Part shown: piece after piece, positions 6,841-15,310 of the stretch | Layout: every line of letters begins with the position of its first letter | Position numbering within the stretch: position 1 is the stretch's first letter | Source: JAZSQZ01 sp045538175 | GTDB lineage: Bacteria; Bacillota; Clostridia; Christensenellales; UBA1242 | Direction of reading: 5' to 3' | DNA: 34,431 nucleotides | Assembly: GCA_045538175.1 (NCBI GenBank) | Contig: JAZSQZ010000120.1 | Coordinates: 1 to 34,431, forward strand | Program-made: the position numbers and the translations under genes | Notes under the pieces: generated by a model | What the model was told of the DNA's origin: nothing | What the model saw: only the letters and a program-made list of their open reading frames with translations | Database searches by the model: none

Positions 6841-8628
6841 ATGAAAAAATTAACAGCAAAAGAATTAAAGAAACTATGGTTTAAATTTTTTGAAGAAAGG
6901 GGACACAAAATTATCCCTTCAGCTTCATTATTACCAGAAAATGATGGTACAGTTTTGTTTACATCTGCTGGTATGCAACCACTTGTTCCATTTTTACTCG
7001 GTGAAAAACACCCAGCAGGTACAAGAATTGCAGACGTACAAAAATGCTTAAGAACAATTGATATTGACGAAGTTGGCGACAACTCTCACTGTACTTTTTT
7101 TGAAATGCTTGGAAATTGGAGTTTAGGAGATTATTTCAAGGCAGAAATGATACCTTGGAGCTTTGAATTTCTAACAAGCGAAGATTATCTCGGAATCCCT
7201 GTTGATAGGCTTGCAGTTAGCGTTTTTGCAGGTGACGAAAATGCACCAAGGGATACAGAAAGTGCTGAACTTTGGGAAAAATGTGGTATGCCAAAAGATA
7301 AGATATTCTTCTTACCTAAAAAGAACAACTGGTGGGGTATTGAAGGTGGTGGACCTTGTGGCCCTGATACAGAAATGTTTTTTGACACAGGCAAACCAAA
7401 ATGTTGTGACACTTGTTCTCCTGCTTGTGATTGTGGAAAATATCTTGAAATTTGGAACGATGTTTTTATGCAATTTAAGCAAGACAAAGATGGCAACATC
7501 TCTCCACTTGAAAACAAAAACGTTGATACAGGTATGGGGCTTGAGAGAACAATTGCAACCCTTAACGGTTTTGAATCTGTTTACGAAAACGAAGCATTTG
7601 CAAAAGCAATTGCAACTATGGAAACTTTAACAACAAAGAAATATACAGATAACGACCAAACAAAAAGGTCATTTAGAATTATTGCTGACCACTTAAGAGC
7701 AGCATCATTCCTTCTTGCTGAAGGCCTTGTTCCTTCAAATGTTATGCAAGGTTATGTTTTAAGAAGACTTATTAGACGTGCTCTAAACCACGCAAGAAAA
7801 TTAGAAATCGAAGATGTAAAACTTGTTGAAGTTGTAAAAGTTTATCTTGAATATTACAAAGACGAATATGTCGAGATGAAAGATAATGCAGAAACAACAA
7901 TTTCAGAGTTTGTAAAAGAAGTTGAAAAATTTTCAAAAACTATCACTGCAGGTATTAAGGAATTTGAAAAAGTTTCTTCATTTATGAAAGATGGCGTCCT
8001 AAATGGTAAAACAGCATTTAGACTATACGACACATTTGGTTTCCCACTCGAACTTACAATTGAGATGGCAAACGAAAAGGGTATGACTGTTGATATTGAT
8101 GGTTATAACGAAGCATTTAAAAAACACCAAGACTTATCAAAAGCAAATGCAGGACAAGTGTTTAAGGGTGGCTTAAGTGATACAAGCGAACAAACTGCAA
8201 GACTTCACACAGCAACACACTTGCTTCAAGCAGCACTTAGAAAAATTGTTTCAGGCGATATTCACCAAAGGGGAAGCAATATCACACCTGAAAGACTTCG
8301 TTTTGACTTTAACTGTGACCATAAACTAACTGATGAAGAAAAACAAAAAGTTGAAGACTTTGTAAACGACGCAATCAAACAAAACATTCCTGTTGTTTGT
8401 GAAGAAATGTCACTAGAAGACGCAAAGAAATCTGGCGCTATGGGTGTTTTTGAAAACAAATATGGCGATGTTGTAAAAGTTTATACAATGGGAGATGTCA
8501 GCAAAGAAATTTGTGGTGGTCCACACGCTAAAAACACAGGCGACCTTGTTTCATTTAAAATTGTAAAAGAAGAAGCAAGCAGTGCTGGTGTTAGAAGAAT
8601 TAAAGCAACTATCGGCGCTAAGGACTAA
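6841..8628 (+). CDS. alaS: Alanyl-tRNA synthetase, short form without C-Ala domain
   Basis: 595 aa, against about 870 for typical bacterial AlaRS. It charges tRNA-Ala. The class II catalytic core is present (TSAGMQPLVPFLLG; CTFFEMLGNWS; DTGMGLERT). So is the tRNA-recognition region and a complete editing domain with the zinc-type motifs HTATH (456-460) and CGGPH (558-562). It then ends at SAGVRRIKATIGAKD, where the linker and C-Ala domain would normally follow. A cysteine cluster (C188, C189, C192, C196, C198) sits before YLEIWNDVFMQF; I recall similar clusters and the CGGPH variant in short AlaRS of Patescibacteria. The end is a natural TAA and no C-Ala-like sequence follows, so this is not a frameshift. 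Only GGAAAA-type weak SD precedes it; translation may be coupled to dnaB, 19 bases away. Confidence 0.95.
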   Translation: MKKLTAKELKKLWFKFFEERGHKIIPSASLLPENDGTVLFTSAGMQPLVPFLLGEKHPAGTRIADVQKCLRTIDIDEVGDNSHCTFFEMLGNWSLGDYFKAEMIPWSFEFLTSEDYLGIPVDRLAVSVFAGDENAPRDTESAELWEKCGMPKDKIFFLPKKNNWWGIEGGGPCGPDTEMFFDTGKPKCCDTCSPACDCGKYLEIWNDVFMQFKQDKDGNISPLENKNVDTGMGLERTIATLNGFESVYENEAFAKAIATMETLTTKKYTDNDQTKRSFRIIADHLRAASFLLAEGLVPSNVMQGYVLRRLIRRALNHARKLEIEDVKLVEVVKVYLEYYKDEYVEMKDNAETTISEFVKEVEKFSKTITAGIKEFEKVSSFMKDGVLNGKTAFRLYDTFGFPLELTIEMANEKGMTVDIDGYNEAFKKHQDLSKANAGQVFKGGLSDTSEQTARLHTATHLLQAALRKIVSGDIHQRGSNITPERLRFDFNCDHKLTDEEKQKVEDFVNDAIKQNIPVVCEEMSLEDAKKSGAMGVFENKYGDVVKVYTMGDVSKEICGGPHAKNTGDLVSFKIVKEEASSAGVRRIKATIGAKD

Positions 8629-8633
8629 GTTGT

Positions 8634-8662
8634 TTGACAAACATATTAAAATAATTTAAAAT
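8634..8662 (+). promoter_or_regulatory. Promoter of the 8681-10333 gene
   Basis: Consensus TTGACA (8634-8639), exactly 17 bp, TAAAAT (8657-8662). RNA start near 8669 would place the AAGGAGG SD at the very 5' end. Confidence 0.75.
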
Positions 8663-8680
8663 AAAATAAGGAGGCAATAT

Positions 8681-10333
8681 ATGAATTTTTTTAAGAAATT
8701 TTTATTATATTTTTTCATAATTGTTGGTAGCGTTGTGGCAATTGTCGCAGTAATTTTAGCAATTATGTATTTTGCCCCTGGTACACAAATTTTAAATTAT
8801 AAGTATTTAAACTATAATCAAGTTATACAAGAAGAATTCACGGCAGAATCTAAAATTAAGCCAACTGATTTTGTTGCAGTTGAAGTAAACACAAAACTTA
8901 CACAAGTTTACTTTATGCCAAGTGATAAAGAAGGTATTGTTTCATATTCACATAGACAAGGTTTATCTGGCTTTGTAAGGGCAGAAACATCAAGTTTATA
9001 TGTATCTGCAAATGTTGTAGAAAAGTCTTATAGTGAAGAAGTTGGTGGAACAACTTATAAAACCCTTGTCTTAAACGTTATCGAGCCAGAAGGGGTTATG
9101 ATTAGCGAAAATAATCCTATGCTTACAGTTTACTTGCCTTTAGAGTTGGAAGTTTTATCTGTAAACACAGAAAAAGGCAGAGTTGGTTTTTCAACAAAGA
9201 ACAACGAAGCAAGTTGTATCGCAAAGAAATTTTATGCAAATTCAACCCAAGGTGGAGAAATCCAAATTGATTATCCAAAAGGCGCAACAAATTATTACTT
9301 ATACACAACAACAGGAGATGTAACATTTAACTATGCTGAAGTTGTTGATGCAAGTATTAAATTTACAACTGACACAGGCAAGTTGTCATTTGTAAATAGC
9401 ACTCAAACCCCAACCTTAACAGGCAACTTAGAAGTTTACTCTTTTGTTGAAAACAAAGGACCTACAATCGACTTTGGAAACATAAAGGGTAACGTAAAAA
9501 TTGCTGCAAGTTATGTAAGTTTTAAAGCACAACAAATTGGTGCAAAAGAAGCACAAACATTACTTGCTGTTACGGTTGATAAATCTGATATGAACTTAGG
9601 AAGCGTTTATGCTAGATTTACATTAGCTTCAAAAGTTACAAAAAATCACAACAATGTTACAATCAAAAGATTATATTATACTAATACAACCGATTCACAC
9701 ATTTTAGACGTTGGTTCTGGTAATGTTAATATAACAGATTCTATTGGAAATGTTGGTATCGATGCAACAACAGGAAATGTTGTTCTTGCAAACGCTTATG
9801 ATGATATTAAAGTTGTTACAACCACAGGTCCTATTTCTGTAACATACAATAGTGGGGCACAACTTGACGGTGTAGATAGAGTTATCGAAGGCGACCTTAC
9901 AATTGATACCGAAACGGGTGACGTTGTTGTAAACAACTTAAGGGGCGCACTTAACGTAAAAGTTTCTTCATTAAAAGCAGAAGGAAAGATGGATATACAC
10001 TTCCTTGATATGAAAAAAGATACATACATTAAAGCCGGTGGCAGAAATGTAAGTATCGGCATAACTTATATTGCAGCAATTCAAGGTGGTGGCATTGGAA
10101 GATTATTGCTTGTAAACGGATACGCAAGTTTCGGCTTGGGTGCAGGCACATATTCAACAATTGTTTCAGGAGACGAAGACTTTATTGAAGAGCCAAAGTA
10201 TAATTCAGAATACAGAGTTGGTTACGCAAAGAGCGCATCTGACACTGTATACACACAAGGATTGTATGATGGTATCTATGGAAAAGTTGTTATCGAAACA
10301 ACCGGAAAAACAAATGTTAACGCAAAGCAATAA
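8681..10333 (+). CDS. Membrane-anchored Toastrack/DUF4097-like beta-repeat protein
   Basis: 550 aa. One N-terminal hydrophobic helix (about residues 7-31) probably serves as an uncleaved anchor, with the rest outside the cell. The long ectodomain shows repeated beta-strand units with T/D-T-x-T-G-D/N motifs: YTTTGDVTF, FTTDTGKLSF, DVGSGNVNI, DATTGNVVL, VTTTGPISV, DTETGDVVV. This is characteristic of the right-handed beta-helix-like Toastrack (DUF4097) fold. Such domains are found in Bacillota envelope proteins, often with unknown ligands. SD AAGGAGG is 6 bases before the ATG. It is a single-gene unit with a consensus promoter and its own terminator, separate from the upstream dnaB-alaS operon. 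Confidence 0.8.
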   Translation: MNFFKKFLLYFFIIVGSVVAIVAVILAIMYFAPGTQILNYKYLNYNQVIQEEFTAESKIKPTDFVAVEVNTKLTQVYFMPSDKEGIVSYSHRQGLSGFVRAETSSLYVSANVVEKSYSEEVGGTTYKTLVLNVIEPEGVMISENNPMLTVYLPLELEVLSVNTEKGRVGFSTKNNEASCIAKKFYANSTQGGEIQIDYPKGATNYYLYTTTGDVTFNYAEVVDASIKFTTDTGKLSFVNSTQTPTLTGNLEVYSFVENKGPTIDFGNIKGNVKIAASYVSFKAQQIGAKEAQTLLAVTVDKSDMNLGSVYARFTLASKVTKNHNNVTIKRLYYTNTTDSHILDVGSGNVNITDSIGNVGIDATTGNVVLANAYDDIKVVTTTGPISVTYNSGAQLDGVDRVIEGDLTIDTETGDVVVNNLRGALNVKVSSLKAEGKMDIHFLDMKKDTYIKAGGRNVSIGITYIAAIQGGGIGRLLLVNGYASFGLGAGTYSTIVSGDEDFIEEPKYNSEYRVGYAKSASDTVYTQGLYDGIYGKVVIETTGKTNVNAKQ

Positions 10334-10336
10334 AAA

Positions 10337-10377
10337 ACAAAAAGAATTGAGATATTTTATCCCAATTCTTTTTTTGT
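10337..10377. terminator. Bidirectional terminator
   Basis: AAAAAGAATTG (10339-10349) pairs with CAATTCTTTTT (10363-10373), with an inner GATA/TATC stem. A and T tracts on both sides. It separates the Toastrack-like gene from the convergent FtsH-like gene. Confidence 0.8.
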
Positions 10378-10379
10378 TT

Positions 10380-11645
10380 CTATAGTGTTTCTTTTATTGT
10401 TTTAATATCTTTTTCTGTTATCAATTTCTTTTCTTGTAAAACTGTTGCGACTTTATCTAGAAAGTTTTTATTTTTGTTTAAAAGCTCTTTAACTTGTTGA
10501 TAAAAGTGCGACAATTCGTCTACAATGGCACATTCTTGTTTGTACTTAAAATTATCCGACAAATCAAAATGTGGCACAGGAGAGCATTTTTCAAACCCTA
10601 GTGAGCCGTATTCTGCTATAAATCTTCTAATAATTCCTGCTGCACGCTCAATGTCAGAAACACAGCCTGTGTCAATTTTTCCATAATGTATTTCGGTTGC
10701 ACACTTTCCACCCAACAAACAACAAATACGATTTTTCATTGAGTCGATTGATCTCCAATATTTTTCTTCATCTCTGTAGTAAGATGTAAAACCACCGATA
10801 AGCCCTTCGTGTGCACCTACCGAAACAATTGTTACGCTCCCTGGCTCTAACAACTCTGCAACAACAGCGTGTCCTGCTTCGTGGTAAGCAATTATTTCGT
10901 CGTCACGTGGAGTGTTGTTTTGAATTGTTTCAGGGGCTTCGTAAACCAAGCGTATTGACGCCCTTAAAATATCGTCAAACTCAATTGTTGTTTTGTTTTC
11001 AAAACCGGCGTAAATGCCTGCTTGATTTATTATGCTTTCAAGTTCTGCACAAGACCTGTCGTTTAAAATTCTTGCAAGTTGTTTTGTGTCTAAATCAGCG
11101 ATAGATTTTTTTGTTGAAAGATAATGTTTTATAATTTTCTCGGCGTCTTTACCTTTTGGCTTTTCAATTTCTATTGTTAGGTCAAATCTGCCTGACCTTA
11201 AAAGAGAGTCTGGAATTTGTAAAAAACTATTAACAGTTGCAAGTACAAAAACGTCATAATCTTTTAAGTCGTCAATGCAAGATTGTATTGTTGAATATTC
11301 TTCTTGATTAGGCCTTGGACCTTCGCTTGAAAATTTGTCTAGGTCGTCTAAAAGAATAATTGAAGGGGCAGTCTTTTTTGCTTCTTCAAACACATCTTTA
11401 ATGTGTTTTATAAATTCTTCTTTAGGTAAATTCTTTTTGCATATAAAAGATTTTTTTCCACTCTCTTCAATAAAACATGTTGCCATCAAAGTTTTACCTA
11501 CCCCTGGTTTTCCGTATAGCATCAATCCCCTTGGTGGTGTAACACCCAAACTTTGATATTTTTCTTTGTTCTTTATGACATCACAAAGCCTTTTAATTTC
11601 TCTTTTTACTGAGTCATATCCTATAACTTTATCAAAACTACTCAT
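10380..11645 (-). CDS. Soluble FtsH-like AAA+/M41 metalloprotease homologue
   Basis: 421 aa, against about 600-650 for FtsH. The product begins directly with the AAA+ module. Walker A is GKPGVGKT (45-52) and Walker B is IILLDD (96-101), with Asp instead of the usual catalytic Glu. The arginine-finger region LLRSGRFD (148-155) is intact. A lid domain follows, then an M41 peptidase domain with HEAGH (255-259) and a third zinc ligand candidate D331 in VSDIERA. The N-terminal membrane segments and periplasmic domain of FtsH are absent, and the pore-loop-1 region (about 70-82) is about four residues short and lacks FVG. It is therefore a cytosolic peptidase homologue whose ATP hydrolysis and unfolding are uncertain. 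SD AAAGGAG before the ATG supports the start. Monocistronic. Confidence 0.88.
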   Translation of the reverse strand: MSSFDKVIGYDSVKREIKRLCDVIKNKEKYQSLGVTPPRGLMLYGKPGVGKTLMATCFIEESGKKSFICKKNLPKEEFIKHIKDVFEEAKKTAPSIILLDDLDKFSSEGPRPNQEEYSTIQSCIDDLKDYDVFVLATVNSFLQIPDSLLRSGRFDLTIEIEKPKGKDAEKIIKHYLSTKKSIADLDTKQLARILNDRSCAELESIINQAGIYAGFENKTTIEFDDILRASIRLVYEAPETIQNNTPRDDEIIAYHEAGHAVVAELLEPGSVTIVSVGAHEGLIGGFTSYYRDEEKYWRSIDSMKNRICCLLGGKCATEIHYGKIDTGCVSDIERAAGIIRRFIAEYGSLGFEKCSPVPHFDLSDNFKYKQECAIVDELSHFYQQVKELLNKNKNFLDKVATVLQEKKLITEKDIKTIKETL

Positions 11646-11675
11646 AATACACTCCTTTTTTTGTTTTGTATAAGC

Positions 11676-11688
11676 AGTGTACTACAGT
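11676..11688. promoter_or_regulatory. Candidate operator in the promoter of the FtsH-like gene
   Basis: AGTGTACTACAGT is a near-perfect inverted repeat (TGTA-C-TACA core). It sits between a -10-like TATACA (minus, 11672-11667) and the upstream region of the gene starting at 11645. The shape resembles GntR/YtrA-type sites, but no matching regulator is present in the window. Confidence 0.3.
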
Positions 11689-11705
11689 TTATGTACCAAA
11701 AACCG

Positions 11706-11742
11706 TACAAAAAACACCAAATCGTTTAATTTGGTGTTTTTA
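11706..11742 (-). terminator. Terminator of the ddh-leuS operon
   Basis: AAACACCAAAT (11712-11722) pairs with ATTTGGTGTTT (11729-11739). Read on the minus strand it ends in a T run, 7 bases after the leuS stop. Confidence 0.8.
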
Positions 11743-11748
11743 TTTTTA

Positions 11749-14157
11749 TTATTTTACAATGAAGTTTGTGATTTTGTTTGGAACGAAAATTGTCTTTACA
11801 ATTTCAACATCTTTTAAAAAGTTTTGAATTTTTTCGTTTTCTAAAATAATGTTGATTGCTGTTTCTTGGTCTAAGTTTTCTTCCATTTCAACTGTGCCTC
11901 TCATCTTGCCGTTGATTTGTACAGGCATATTGATGATTTTCTTTGCAACAACCTTAAGTTCTTTTGGCCAAGTTGATTTACAGATGTAAGTTTCGTTTCC
12001 AATTCTTTCATTCATTTCTTCAGCCATATGTGGTGCAAATGGATAAAGCAATGTTAAGAAAGTTTTGTATTCTTCTTTACTGATATATTTATCATTATAA
12101 ATAGTATTAGTAAATGTCATAAGTTGAGAAATTGCTGTGTTATACTTTTGTGTTTCGATATCGTTTGTAACTTTAACGATTGTTTCGTTTAAGATAAGTG
12201 AGTGTTGTGGGTGAATACCGTTGAAATCATCAACAAATTCACTCATTCTTTCTGCTCTTTCTAAGAATCTCTTGCAACCACTAATATTTGTGTTTGACCA
12301 AGGAGCAGCACTTTCGTAGTCTGACATAAATAATATATAAAGTCTTAAAACATCACAACCGTATTCTTCGATAATTTTTACAGGGTCGACAACGTTTCCT
12401 AAACTTTTACTCATTTTGTTTCCGTCTTCGCCAAGAACTAAACCTTGAGCAGTTCTTTTTGAGAAAGGTTCTTCATAAGGGGTAACACCGATATCGTATA
12501 AGAACATATTCCAGAATCTTGCGTAAATCAAGTGACGTGTAACGTGTTCCATACCACCGTTGTACCAGTCAATTGGTCCCCAATATTTGACTTTATCTTT
12601 GTTTACAAGTTCTTTGTCGTTGTTTGGATCCATATATCTTAAGAAATACCATGATGAACCAGCCCATTGTGGCATTGTGTCTGTTTCTCTTTTTGCGTCT
12701 TCACCGCAATATGGACATTTGCAGTTTACCCATTCAGGAATTTGTGCAAGTGGAGATTCACCATTTTTAGATGGTTTGAAGTTTTTGACTTCTGGAAGTT
12801 TTAATGGGAGTTGGTCTTCTGGAACGGTAACTGTTCCACACTTTGGACAATAGATAATAGGGAATGGTTCGCCCCAATATCTTTGACGGTTGAAAGCCCA
12901 ATCTTTCATTTGATAATTTGTTTTTGCTTTTCCTAAACCTTTTTCTGTAACGTAATCAATCATTGCCTTGATTGCATCTTTTACAGGTTTGCCGTTTAAG
13001 AAATCAGAGTTCATCATCTCTCCTGAGTTAATATCGGTGTAAGCTTCTTTTTCAATGTCGCCACCTTTGATAACTTGGATAATAGGAAGATTAAACTTCT
13101 TTGCAAAATCATAGTCTCTTGTGTCGTGTGCTGGTACTGCCATAATAGCACCTGTACCATATCCCATCATTACATAGTCTGCAATAAAGATAGGAATTTC
13201 TTTTTGTGTCATAGGGTTTAAAGCACACAATCCATCAAGTTTAACACCTGTTTTGTCTTTGTTCATTTGAACTCTATCAAACTCACTCTTTTTCTTTGCT
13301 TCTGCTTGATAGTTTCTAACTTCTTCGATATTTTTAATAGAAGTTGCGTATTTTTCTACAATAGGGTGTTCAGGGGCAACAACCATAAATGTTGCACCAA
13401 ACAATGTGTCTGCTCTTGTTGTATAAACTGTTAAAACATCTTCTTTTCCGTCAGCAGTTTTTGTTTTGAAGTTGATTTCAGCACCGGTTGATTTTCCGAT
13501 CCAGTTTCTTTGTTCTTCCTTGATTCTTTCAGGGAAGTCAACTTTTTCTAAGCCACTCAAAAGTCTTTCTGCATAGTCTCTAATCTTTAAAAACCATACT
13601 TCTTTTTCTCTTTGTACAATAGGTGTGTGGCATCTATCACATTCGCCACCTTGGCTTTCTTCGTTACTTAAGATAACATCACAAGTTGGGCAGTAGTTAA
13701 CTAAAGCTTTACTTTTATAAGCAAGACCTTTTTTAAACAATTGGATAAAAATCCATTGTGTCCACTTGTAATAGTTGTGGTCTGTTGTATCAATTTCGCG
13801 GCTCCAGTCAAAAGAGAAACCAGCTTCTTTAAATTGTCTTTTAATGTTTGCAATATTTGTATCAGTTGCAATTCTTGGGGCAATATTGTTTTTTATTGCA
13901 TAGTTTTCTGTTGGAAGACCAAAAGCGTCCCAACCCATAGGGAATAAAACATTGTATCCTTCAAGCCTTTTCTTTCTTGAAACTGTTTCAAGTGAAGAAT
14001 AAGCCTTAATATGACCCATATGAAGTCCAACTCCTGATGGGTAAGGGAATTCTAATAATCCATAAAATTTTGGTTTGTCGCTAAAGTCTTCGGCCTTAAA
14101 CACTTGTTCTTTTTCCCAAATGTCTTGCCACTTTTTTTCTATTTCTTTATTGTTCAT
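11749..14157 (-). CDS. leuS: Leucyl-tRNA synthetase
   Basis: 802 aa, normal for bacterial LeuRS. It charges tRNA-Leu and edits mischarged products. Class I signature FPYPSGVGLHMGH (HMGH at 46-49) and NKMSKSLGN are both intact. The CP1 editing domain is present (VYTTRADTLFGATFMV; the GYGTGAIMAVPAHDTRDYDFA block). It has zinc-type cysteines in NYCPTCD and CDRCH, and in the C-terminal part CPKCG. The anticodon-binding domain and the PVQINGKMRGTVE tail complete it. It starts 25 bases after the stop of ddh, so the two genes form an operon. The only ribosome site is AAAAGGAAAA. No T-box leader is possible ahead of it within the operon gap. Confidence 0.97.
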   Translation of the reverse strand: MNNKEIEKKWQDIWEKEQVFKAEDFSDKPKFYGLLEFPYPSGVGLHMGHIKAYSSLETVSRKKRLEGYNVLFPMGWDAFGLPTENYAIKNNIAPRIATDTNIANIKRQFKEAGFSFDWSREIDTTDHNYYKWTQWIFIQLFKKGLAYKSKALVNYCPTCDVILSNEESQGGECDRCHTPIVQREKEVWFLKIRDYAERLLSGLEKVDFPERIKEEQRNWIGKSTGAEINFKTKTADGKEDVLTVYTTRADTLFGATFMVVAPEHPIVEKYATSIKNIEEVRNYQAEAKKKSEFDRVQMNKDKTGVKLDGLCALNPMTQKEIPIFIADYVMMGYGTGAIMAVPAHDTRDYDFAKKFNLPIIQVIKGGDIEKEAYTDINSGEMMNSDFLNGKPVKDAIKAMIDYVTEKGLGKAKTNYQMKDWAFNRQRYWGEPFPIIYCPKCGTVTVPEDQLPLKLPEVKNFKPSKNGESPLAQIPEWVNCKCPYCGEDAKRETDTMPQWAGSSWYFLRYMDPNNDKELVNKDKVKYWGPIDWYNGGMEHVTRHLIYARFWNMFLYDIGVTPYEEPFSKRTAQGLVLGEDGNKMSKSLGNVVDPVKIIEEYGCDVLRLYILFMSDYESAAPWSNTNISGCKRFLERAERMSEFVDDFNGIHPQHSLILNETIVKVTNDIETQKYNTAISQLMTFTNTIYNDKYISKEEYKTFLTLLYPFAPHMAEEMNERIGNETYICKSTWPKELKVVAKKIINMPVQINGKMRGTVEMEENLDQETAINIILENEKIQNFLKDVEIVKTIFVPNKITNFIVK

Positions 14158-14182
14158 TTTTTTATTTTCCTTTTTGTCTGTA

Positions 14183-15160
14183 TTATAAATATTTTTTAAT
14201 TAAATCACTTCTAGACTCAAGTGACAGACATACAGGTGGAATATCAAATATTGAGAATGCACCATATTTTTTATCTTTTTTAAAGTTTACGATTGCGTTA
14301 GAGCAGGTGAGCATTACATCTGCTGTAAAGCAAGGGTTGCTTTCAAGGTCAAGTGTAAATTTAACTTGTGTTTTGTATTTTTCTGCACAAGGATAGCATT
14401 TTACAACTTCGCCTCTGTGATAAAGTTTTTCTTGCATTTTCTTTAACTTTTCTTCGCTTACAAACTTAACTGTTGTTTTGTAACCTTTAAAGTAGTTTGG
14501 CATATTGATAATTTCGTTTTTGATTTTGTTTGCGTCTGCGCCTTCTTCTAAGACAACATAGCATTCTCTAAAGTGTTTATCTTCGCCCTTTGGTACATAA
14601 TTGATTTCAGTTTCGCACTTCTTTACTTCCTTTGGATTTGGAACTGTATATTGAATTGCGTTTTTTACACCTTCGATTCTTCTAATAGCATCGCTATGTC
14701 CTTGGCTTACACCTTTACCCCAGAAAGCATTTGCAGGGGTGTCTTTTGCAGAGATACTATTAAACAATAATCTCATAAGTGAAAAAAGTCCTGGGTCCCA
14801 ACCACAAGCTGAAACTGCAATCTTTTCACTTTTCTTTGCAAGTTTGTCAAGGTCAGTTATGTATTTTTCAAGTTTTGCGTGTGTGTCAAAACTGTCGACT
14901 GTATTAAAGTTTGCTATGGCACGAGGTCCAATCTTTTCAATATCGCTATAACTTCCACCACATAAGAAGAGTATGTCAATTTTCTTAGCATATTTTTCCA
15001 GGTTATCAGTCAGGTCAAACTTACTTCCAAATGGGCTTGTAAGTCCACTTCTTTTTGAGAAGATGCAAACAAGTTCGTGGTCCTTTGAACCTTTAACAGC
15101 ACATTCAACACCTTTTCCAAGATTTCCGTATCCTACGATACCTACCTTAATTTTTGCCAT
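14183..15160 (-). CDS. ddh: meso-Diaminopimelate dehydrogenase
   Basis: 325 aa, the family length. It reductively aminates tetrahydrodipicolinate directly to meso-DAP with NADPH and ammonia, a one-step route to lysine and peptidoglycan DAP. The Rossmann motif GIVGYGNLGKG lies at residues 7-17, followed by the FSKR and FLCGGSYSD segments. SACGWDPGLFSLMRLL and the WGKGVSQGHSDAIRRIEGV block are strongly diagnostic of this family. SD AAGGAG lies 8 bases before the ATG. It is the first gene of a ddh-leuS operon. Its presence implies a DAP-containing wall. Confidence 0.95.
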   Translation of the reverse strand: MAKIKVGIVGYGNLGKGVECAVKGSKDHELVCIFSKRSGLTSPFGSKFDLTDNLEKYAKKIDILFLCGGSYSDIEKIGPRAIANFNTVDSFDTHAKLEKYITDLDKLAKKSEKIAVSACGWDPGLFSLMRLLFNSISAKDTPANAFWGKGVSQGHSDAIRRIEGVKNAIQYTVPNPKEVKKCETEINYVPKGEDKHFRECYVVLEEGADANKIKNEIINMPNYFKGYKTTVKFVSEEKLKKMQEKLYHRGEVVKCYPCAEKYKTQVKFTLDLESNPCFTADVMLTCSNAIVNFKKDKKYGAFSIFDIPPVCLSLESRSDLIKKYL

Positions 15161-15214
15161 ATCTTTTTCTCCTTAAATTATATAGATAATATATACAAAA
15201 TATATAACTCATAC

Positions 15215-15243
15215 ATTATAATACAAAACGACACATTTTAAAA
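15215..15243 (-). promoter_or_regulatory. Promoter of the ddh-leuS operon
   Basis: On the minus strand TTTTAA (15243-15238), 17 bp, TATAAT (15220-15215). The leader of about 50 nt is very AT-rich (ATATATT/TATATA repeats). Confidence 0.5.
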
Positions 15244-15263
15244 GTGTTTTTCTAAAAAAAGAT

Positions 15264-15293
15264 TTTACATATTTTGCTGTTTTGTGATATAGT
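15264..15293 (+). promoter_or_regulatory. Promoter of the 15311-15850 gene
   Basis: TTTACA (15264-15269), 18 bp, TATAGT (15288-15293), followed by a GGGGGAAA ribosome site. It is divergent from the ddh promoter. Confidence 0.55.
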
Positions 15294-15310
15294 ATCTTGG
15301 GGGAAATGAG

